Positions 16,487-20,405 of a stretch of 20,405 nucleotides of DNA are shown here, piece after piece (the first letter of the stretch is position 1; each line of letters starts with the position of its first letter). The notes under the pieces are model-generated. The model was given only the letters and a program-made list of their open reading frames with translations. It had not been told where the DNA came from and ran no database searches. The DNA is from a virus, in IMG/VR virus record IMGVR_UViG_3300001460_005005, positions 1 through 20,405 of that record; one strand, written 5' to 3'. A program made the translations under genes and the position numbers.

Positions 16487-16540
16487 TTAAAAGCCCCGAC
16501 GCCCCACCTGCTCTGAGTAGATGCGTTGGAAGCGTCGGGA
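16487..16540 (-). terminator. Intrinsic terminator of the recombination gene group
   Basis: On the - strand CCCGACGC (16539 to 16532) pairs perfectly with GCGTCGGG (16502 to 16495), followed by GC and TTTTAACTT. The loop contains a second small hairpin (CTACTC with GAGCAG). It lies 88 bases after the stop of the DUF669-like gene. On the + strand there is no T-run, so the direction is clear. Confidence 0.7.
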
Positions 16541-16626
16541 CCTAAAGAGAGGATTACTAGCCGGGGTCCCCAAGGATGCCTGAGACTGACCGGCCCGGAT
16601 TGGCACCTATCCTTTGAGCGGGGGAC

Positions 16627-17139
16627 TCAGGACTCTTCAAGGCGGGCGAGAATCATCTCCTCGCCGTAGACCTTGCCGTTGCCACCCTCGCGGGACTTGC
16701 AACGAACCTTGACCGGGACTTCTTCAGTACCGAGAAGTTCCTCGATCTGCTGAAGACCAGACCCCATGGTGGCGACATCGCCAAGCACGACGGTGAGCGT
16801 CTGCTTCATCCGCTTGAGGGCGATGTCCACACGAATCTGACCGCCGTCAGTCTTCAGTCCGGCCTTGCCACAGTCGGGGAAGATCATGGGGCCACCTTCG
16901 AAAGCACGGGGGTTGTCGGGCTGGTCGTCGTCCTGAAGAAGACGATAGTGGAACTTGATGAGAGTACCGTCGTGGGTGGTGCCATCCTTCTCCTTGAAGG
17001 GGCAGTCAACCTGAACGATGCTGGTCATCAAGCACTCGTAGGTTCCGTCTTCCGGGAACCAGTCGTTGTAGCCCTGACTGACTTCGGTCTCGCTGAAGTC
17101 GGACTCGAAGTTGTCAAAGACGGCTCGCTTAATACTCAT
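16627..17139 (-). CDS. DUF669-like putative ssDNA-binding protein
   Basis: A 170-residue acidic protein, predicted mainly beta. An early segment (WFPEDGTYECLMTSIVQVDC) is followed by strands (LIKFHYRLL) and a late helix (LQQIEELLGTEEVPVKVRCK). This layout of an N-terminal strand pair after a GxY motif, then an EELLG-x-x-VPVKV module, resembles DUF669 and related phage ssDNA-binding proteins with OB-like folds encoded beside RecA-like phage ATPases. Function is inferred from that neighbour. The start overlaps the ATPase stop (ATGA), with AAGGA 9 nt upstream. In such cassettes the protein would coat ssDNA produced by the nuclease. A terminator follows. An alternative is an annealing accessory of another family. 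Confidence 0.55.
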   Translation of the reverse strand: MSIKRAVFDNFESDFSETEVSQGYNDWFPEDGTYECLMTSIVQVDCPFKEKDGTTHDGTLIKFHYRLLQDDDQPDNPRAFEGGPMIFPDCGKAGLKTDGGQIRVDIALKRMKQTLTVVLGDVATMGSGLQQIEELLGTEEVPVKVRCKSREGGNGKVYGEEMILARLEES

Positions 17140-18041
17140 TGCTCTGTTTCCTTATTTGCGTTATCGAACGCGGACTCGAATGAACCCCACGGATCAACAG
17201 GATCCAAGGGAATGTTTGGCATACGGTGAGTGGTACGGGTACGAATGATACGGGAGAAGCGTGCATCATCAAACGCCAACTTGCGGTCGTAGATGATCTG
17301 CTCCTTGGGAATCTTCCGCTCGATTTCCTTTGTGCCAGATTTCACAATCTTCTTCTCCATCACGGTGGTGGAGCGTCGATCGCAGCACACTGGAGCAATC
17401 ATCTCAACTGCTGGAGTCAGGCGACGGACCATGCCTGCTGAGAGATTAAGGGTGAGTTCTTCTTGCTTGGCTCCATCGTCGGAGATCTGCAAGAACTCAC
17501 GGCTGAGATGTGCAATGAACCACACACCGTAGCCCACTTGGCGAAGATCAAACGCGAACGACAGGATCTCGTCGAAGAGTTTGTCGTAAGCGGCTGGACC
17601 ATGTGCCTGATCAAAGGAAGCCTTGCCCATCTTCTTGGCGATGTAAGGCTTGAGGAGTCGAACGCAGGGCGTGATAGTGTCGAGTACCACGCACTTGGGA
17701 CGAAGTTCATCTGCCCTTGCCATGTCGATGAGTTGTTGCTTCTTCTCCAACACCTTCTCCCAAGCCAAGACGATATGCTTTTCGTCGATGTCGACTGGGA
17801 GTCCTTGCTCGTTCACACCCGGCCAGATAGTGGCACGACACTCTGGCGTCACGGTAGATGACAGATCAAGGTTGATGATGAAAGCATCGGGATTGGATTG
17901 GAACAGATAAGACTTGCCTGTGTTCTGTTCTCCAACCACCATGCCGAAGAGAGCGTTGAGCGGATACTTCATCCGCTGTCCTGAGAAACCGAGTTTGGTA
18001 AAGCCCATCGGTGTTCCTTCTACTAGGGTTGTATGGTTCAT
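17136..18041 (-). CDS. Sak4-like RecA-family ATPase
   Basis: A 301-residue P-loop ATPase. The Walker A motif GEQNTGKS is at residues 37-44, Walker B CVVLD at 117-121, and a WFIAHLS segment at 174-180 sits at the usual sensor strand. Size and motif order match phage Sak4/AAA_24 single-strand annealing or recombination ATPases, which are about 220-300 residues and work with a phage SSB. The listed start (ATG 18041) overlaps the upstream stop by ATGA but lacks a good ribosome site. Residue 12 (ATG 18008) has AGAAGGA 6 nt upstream and could be the main start. Position between a small protein and the DUF669-like gene supports the call. A replicative RecA or helicase is less likely given the short length. 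Confidence 0.75.
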   Translation of the reverse strand: MNHTTLVEGTPMGFTKLGFSGQRMKYPLNALFGMVVGEQNTGKSYLFQSNPDAFIINLDLSSTVTPECRATIWPGVNEQGLPVDIDEKHIVLAWEKVLEKKQQLIDMARADELRPKCVVLDTITPCVRLLKPYIAKKMGKASFDQAHGPAAYDKLFDEILSFAFDLRQVGYGVWFIAHLSREFLQISDDGAKQEELTLNLSAGMVRRLTPAVEMIAPVCCDRRSTTVMEKKIVKSGTKEIERKIPKEQIIYDRKLAFDDARFSRIIRTRTTHRMPNIPLDPVDPWGSFESAFDNANKETEQ

Positions 18042-18388
18042 GCCTGATTGAACATATCGTTACGCCTCTGCTGGCTCTTAAACCTGTGGGGGGACACATC
18101 TTCGTTATCGAATGCGACTTCTTCTTCCGAGGCATCCGCCCCGGCCACCGCCGGGGGGGTTGCGTCGGGGTAAAGTCCCTTGATCTCTACCTTCTTCACA
18201 AAGGTGATACCCAGAATGCTGAGGTAACTTTCAAACTTGGCAGCAGACATGCTGACTCCTTCTTGTTCAATGAACTTCTTTCTGAAGTCTGCCTTGTTGT
18301 TGATGTCGCCTCGTGTCTGATACACCTTCTGCAACTTGGGCAGAATTACTGCCCTTGCAATGTCGTTCTCAAAATTGTCGTCACTCAT
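18038..18388 (-). CDS. Hypothetical protein, 116 aa, possible HTH
   Basis: A charged protein. Residues about 30-63 (NKADFRKKFIEQEGVSMSAAKFESYLSILGITF) could form a helix-turn-helix of the type that contacts DNA, and residues 77-100 are acidic and probably disordered. No family is recognised with confidence. AAAGGA lies 7 nt before ATG, and both ends overlap neighbours by a few bases, so it is clearly part of the recombination operon. A DNA-binding accessory to the ATPase or nuclease is plausible but unproven. A polyguanine motif (18086) falls in its C-terminal part, read as VSPH. Confidence 0.55.
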   Translation of the reverse strand: MSDDNFENDIARAVILPKLQKVYQTRGDINNKADFRKKFIEQEGVSMSAAKFESYLSILGITFVKKVEIKGLYPDATPPAVAGADASEEEVAFDNEDVSPHRFKSQQRRNDMFNQA

Positions 18389-18543
18389 TTTCGTTTCCTT
18401 TGTTTGTAGCCCGGTAGGGGCTTGTGCTTGGACTTGGTACGATCTTTGGGCGTACCACCCATTGTGATGGATTGTCGGGTTGCTTTGTTTTTCTTGCCTT
18501 TACTAAACATTCCGGGAGTGTCGGTAAGAGACTTGCTTTTCAT
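18385..18543 (-). CDS. Short strongly basic protein, 52 aa
   Basis: A small open frame fills the gap between the nuclease and the 116-residue gene. Its ATG (18543) overlaps the nuclease stop as ATGA, and its TGA overlaps the next ATG by the same 4 bases. The product is very rich in Lys/Arg with almost no acidic residues (GKKNKATRQSITMGGTPKDR, ending GYKQRKRK). It could bind nucleic acid or neutralise a partner, but no family is recognised. Perfect coupling at both ends and lack of any other explanation for the gap make a true gene likely. Confidence 0.65.
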   Translation of the reverse strand: MKSKSLTDTPGMFSKGKKNKATRQSITMGGTPKDRTKSKHKPLPGYKQRKRK

Positions 18544-19865
18544 TCCTCAAACTCCGACCCCGGCTCAGCAATGACATCGAACTCCACCTCCTCGGGGATA
18601 GGGTCATCCCGACGACGAAGCGTGAACCCTTCGCTTTGAATCAGCGAGGGCCAATCCCCTACAGGCGACAGCATGAAGGGGGAGTAGGTAGAGAACCTGC
18701 CCATGTGGGCGACCCGATCTGACATCGGGAAATTCTCTGGGTATGGGTTGCAGAGGGCGTAGTGTTGGACCAGCCTTACACGATCACGATACCGTTTGTT
18801 GATGGCGGGGTCAAGGACAAGAGACGCCTTTGTCATTGAAATGTTGACGGGTGGATCTTCTGACCACTCGGGGGCCTTGTCAATGTAGTCCCCCCGTGCG
18901 TGATACCACTGATTACATCTATCGAGGTAGTTGTCGAACCGTGGCTCGCCCTCGTAGATCTTGGTGTTGCGTGGCATGCCCTTGCGGGGTCCGGACTTCA
19001 ACGGAGACATGTCGATCGTGAAGTCACGATCTTTCATACCGAACTCAATGCTGGGTTTACGAATGGCAAGGTGCATCATCCCGCCGAGGGTTGCGTCCTT
19101 GGGGATCTTGAATGCTTGCTGGATCTGTCCTGTCTTCAGCAACTCGTTGACGCTGAACATGTAGTGTTCACATTGAAACTCAATGGGCACACTTGCCAAC
19201 CGCATCTTGGGAGAGATGGCGGTTGACTTGAGATCCACGATCCAGACGGTGTTGTCTTCCTTGTTGTATAGGAGGAGGTCAGGCTGACAGATGCACCGGA
19301 TGGGCCGAGCCCGGTCGTCGGTCTTGATAGACGTGACTAGCCGGTACTCAGTACCCATCCGATGCCATCGTGGGTTGAGAAGTACATCCTCAAACGACTG
19401 GCCGTCCAAGCAGGGGAGGGCTCGTGCTGCTTCGTACCAAGCCAAAGAGGAACGCATGTCACGCTCCTCGCGTTCAAGAATCTTTCTCAACGCAGATCCC
19501 ATCATGCCTGCGTCTTTACAACTTTCAGTAAGTTCTGAAAGTCTCTCACCCAATGCCTCTTCCATTCTCGTTCGTGCGTCAATGATTGATCGGTGGTAAT
19601 GCTGGAACCTGAGGTGCATCCATGTGCCACGGTTCATTGCTTTGGACCACTTGACTGCTGGCACTACGCCGAGTCGCCGTGCCATGTAGTAGGCAAAGGG
19701 GTCAGACAGGCAAGTGCCGTAGTCACTAGAACGGAGGGGCGGAATGATCGCGTTGACCCCGTGTGCTTGGAGATGCTCGTAGGCTTCCCGACCCAATGTC
19801 TCCGGCCACGGATGGCTGGTAGGTATTGGTGGGGGGGTCTGATTGAAGTCCGCTTCTAAGGTCAT
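18540..19865 (-). CDS. PD-(D/E)XK nuclease (RecB/Cas4-type)
   Basis: This is a 441-residue protein with the RecB-family nuclease core. RSSDYGTCLSDPFAYY (45-60) marks the N-terminal conserved S/C region, and GTWMH (80-84) supplies the conserved His. CQPDLLL (193-199) carries the metal-binding Asp196. VDLKST (210-215) carries Asp211 and Lys213, and QCEHYMF (231-237) is the QxxxY motif. All core residues are present, so an active metal-dependent exonuclease or endonuclease is expected. Beside a Sak4-like ATPase and a putative SSB, it would resect double-strand ends for annealing. The family usually spans 200-350 residues; the C-terminal 150 residues are unassigned. ATG 19865 has GAGG 7 nt upstream. 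It overlaps the upstream frame by 140 nt out of phase, which is unusual. Confidence 0.8.
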   Translation of the reverse strand: MTLEADFNQTPPPIPTSHPWPETLGREAYEHLQAHGVNAIIPPLRSSDYGTCLSDPFAYYMARRLGVVPAVKWSKAMNRGTWMHLRFQHYHRSIIDARTRMEEALGERLSELTESCKDAGMMGSALRKILEREERDMRSSLAWYEAARALPCLDGQSFEDVLLNPRWHRMGTEYRLVTSIKTDDRARPIRCICQPDLLLYNKEDNTVWIVDLKSTAISPKMRLASVPIEFQCEHYMFSVNELLKTGQIQQAFKIPKDATLGGMMHLAIRKPSIEFGMKDRDFTIDMSPLKSGPRKGMPRNTKIYEGEPRFDNYLDRCNQWYHARGDYIDKAPEWSEDPPVNISMTKASLVLDPAINKRYRDRVRLVQHYALCNPYPENFPMSDRVAHMGRFSTYSPFMLSPVGDWPSLIQSEGFTLRRRDDPIPEEVEFDVIAEPGSEFEE

Positions 19866-20079
19866 GGATCTGCCTCATGAGTGCATGGAGATGTGTATCA
19901 AGTGCATCAACAGTTTCGGCCATGGTCTGAAGTTCAAGGCATAGTGCTTCCCTGTCTCCACGAATCGCCGCTTCCCACTGAGGATCAAAGTTGTCTTCAA
20001 GCATTTCCTTCTCCATCTTGGTTTCCCATTGCTTCTGGATCTTGTCCCAGTCCGGATTGTTCTTTGCTATCCAAGCCAT
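19726..20079 (-). CDS. Hypothetical coiled-coil-like protein with long overlap
   Basis: A frame of 117 residues. Residues 1-75 look coding: charged, Trp-containing and helical (LCLELQTMAETVDALDTHLH has heptad character). The last 40 residues overlap the nuclease out of frame and are low-complexity Ser/Pro/Gly. The ATG at 20079 has only a distant AGGA and overlaps the previous gene by 83 nt. The ATG at residue 26 (20004) has GGAG 6 nt upstream and would reduce that overlap to 8 nt, so it may be the true start (92 aa). It has no family. The 140-nt overlap with the nuclease makes the C-terminal end doubtful. Confidence 0.45.
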   Translation of the reverse strand: MAWIAKNNPDWDKIQKQWETKMEKEMLEDNFDPQWEAAIRGDREALCLELQTMAETVDALDTHLHALMRQIHDLRSGLQSDPPTNTYQPSVAGDIGSGSLRASPSTRGQRDHSAPPF

Positions 20080-20236
20080 TCTCTATCTTTCCTATAAGCA
20101 TTGCCATGCACTCGTCTACAACGACTGGGTGCCAAATGGGTGAAATGTGATCGCCAATTGTGTAGTTAGACCTAGCCCATTGCCGGTACTCTTTCTTTTC
20201 TTCTTCGCTGAGTTCTTTGAAGAATGAATACGCCAT
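19997..20236 (-). CDS. Hypothetical protein, 79 aa
   Basis: A small protein beginning MAYSFFKELSEEEKKEYRQW, with a helical N-terminal half, an aromatic middle and a Gly/Gln/Asp-rich tail. The start at ATG 20236 is chosen because GAGGAG lies 6 nt upstream. The frame stays open upstream to 20359, but that stretch overlaps the coding end of another gene in a different frame. No family is recognised. It lies just upstream of the recombination genes on the same strand. Confidence 0.55.
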   Translation of the reverse strand: MAYSFFKELSEEEKKEYRQWARSNYTIGDHISPIWHPVVVDECMAMLIGKIENGLDSKEQSGLGQDPEAMGNQDGEGNA

Positions 20237-20246
20237 GACTATCTCC

Positions 20247-20405
20247 TCATTTAGCGGTGAACGGGAACTCCAGAGTACGCTCTGTAATCCTCCAGTTGTT
20301 ATCTCTTGCCAAGTCAATCTTGTTTTGGATGACACTGAAAGATACAAGTTCTTCGACATTGTTGAAGGTGCTATACCATCGTCGAGTCCTGTCGTCTTGC
20401 TTGAA
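20247..20405 (-). CDS. 3' end of an unidentified gene (partial)
   Basis: Reading leftward from the right edge, an open frame of 52 residues ends with TGA at 20249-20247. It lacks a start inside the window, so it is the C-terminus of a larger gene. The composition is natural (STFNNVEELVSFSVIQNKI, then a charged segment and TLEFPFTAK). It ends 10 bases before the next ATG, within the ribosome site of that gene. No domain can be recognised from the fragment. Confidence 0.55.
   Translation of the reverse strand, partial: FKQDDRTRRWYSTFNNVEELVSFSVIQNKIDLARDNNWRITERTLEFPFTAK

Larger units (their letters stand above)
16330..16626. other. Intergenic control region of the leftward module
   Basis: No convincing gene lies in these 297 bases. 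In leftward order they hold GC-rich palindromic sequence just past the upstream stop (CCGGCCCGG and GGGGTCCCC), a rho-independent terminator, an extended -10 promoter, a copy of AGTGGGGGGA, a 9-bp hairpin and the GAGG ribosome site of the next gene. The order indicates that transcription of the recombination genes is ended and a second leftward unit begins here. Confidence 0.65.
843..19837. repeat. Dispersed family of GTGGGGGG motifs (20 copies)
   Basis: Copies of GTGGGGGG read on the + strand begin at 843, 3686, 4839, 4971, 5078, 8016, 9627, 10703, 10738, 11149, 13088, 14297, 15975, 16432, 18086 and 19829. Copies on the - strand (CCCCCCAC in the text) begin at 2933, 5021, 6549 and 9817. Eleven are preceded by A (AGTGGGGGG), none by C, and most G tracts are followed by A. 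Three copies have seven Gs. Ten further tracts of six or more G or C lack the GT, so about two thirds of all long G tracts carry it. Expected chance number for an 8-mer on both strands here is about 0.6. Confidence 0.75.

Noticed and set aside
16490-16580. Possible tRNA-like fold on the + strand
   Set aside because: GCGTTGGAAGCG recalls a D-arm, but there is no T-loop consensus (GGTTCRA) and no proper anticodon arm; the sequence is better explained as a leftward terminator.
20237-20359. N-terminal extension of the 79-aa gene up to 20359
   Set aside because: The extension overlaps the natural-looking end of the partial gene at 20247-20405 in another frame, and the start at 20236 has a near-perfect ribosome site.
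1-20405. CRISPR arrays, IS elements, diversity-generating retroelements or integrase
   Set aside because: No regularly spaced repeats, transposase, reverse transcriptase or integrase motifs were seen on either strand.

Overview
The window looks like part of a tailed-phage genome, most likely an uncultured, podovirus-like phage of a Gram-negative host. This rests on tightly packed genes joined by ATGA, GTGA or TAATG overlaps, consensus Shine-Dalgarno sites, many lineage-specific virion-like proteins without enzymatic motifs, and a phage recombination cassette. No integrase, IS element, tRNA, rRNA or CRISPR array was seen. The host cannot be named from the sequence.

Left module (positions 1 to 14217, + strand): the tail of one gene, then ten genes read as a virion (tail, ejection, decoration) block. 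They are a Gly-rich appendage-like protein, an AT-rich Cys-rich protein, a small Cys-motif protein, a 932-residue protein resembling tail nozzle beta-propellers, two Gln/Met-rich helical proteins, a 98-residue protein, two proteins with short hydrophobic segments, a small beta-rich protein and a 1271-residue probable internal/ejection protein. Terminase, portal and capsid genes are not in view.

Junction (14218 to 14407): the two gene blocks converge. The gap holds two hairpins, one a good leftward terminator, and a perfect 14-bp palindrome.

Right module (14408 to 20405, - strand, read right to left): the end of one gene, two small overlapping genes, a RecB/Cas4-type PD-(D/E)XK nuclease, a 52-residue basic protein, a 116-residue protein, a Sak4-like RecA-family ATPase and a DUF669-like putative ssDNA-binding protein. 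Nuclease, ATPase and ssDNA binder together suggest phage-encoded single-strand annealing or recombination. A 297-base gap (16330 to 16626) then carries a terminator, an extended -10 promoter and a 5'-leader hairpin. It restarts transcription of a second leftward group: a hypothetical protein, a ribbon-helix-helix protein, a 76-residue protein and a DUF932 protein.

The most striking signal is not a gene. The 8-mer GTGGGGGG occurs 20 times by manual count (about 0.6 expected by chance), usually inside AGTGGGGGGA. Sixteen copies lie on the + strand, and that polarity continues past the point where gene direction flips and into both intergenic regions. This looks like a DNA-level element (Chi-like, replication or packaging-related) rather than a codon effect.
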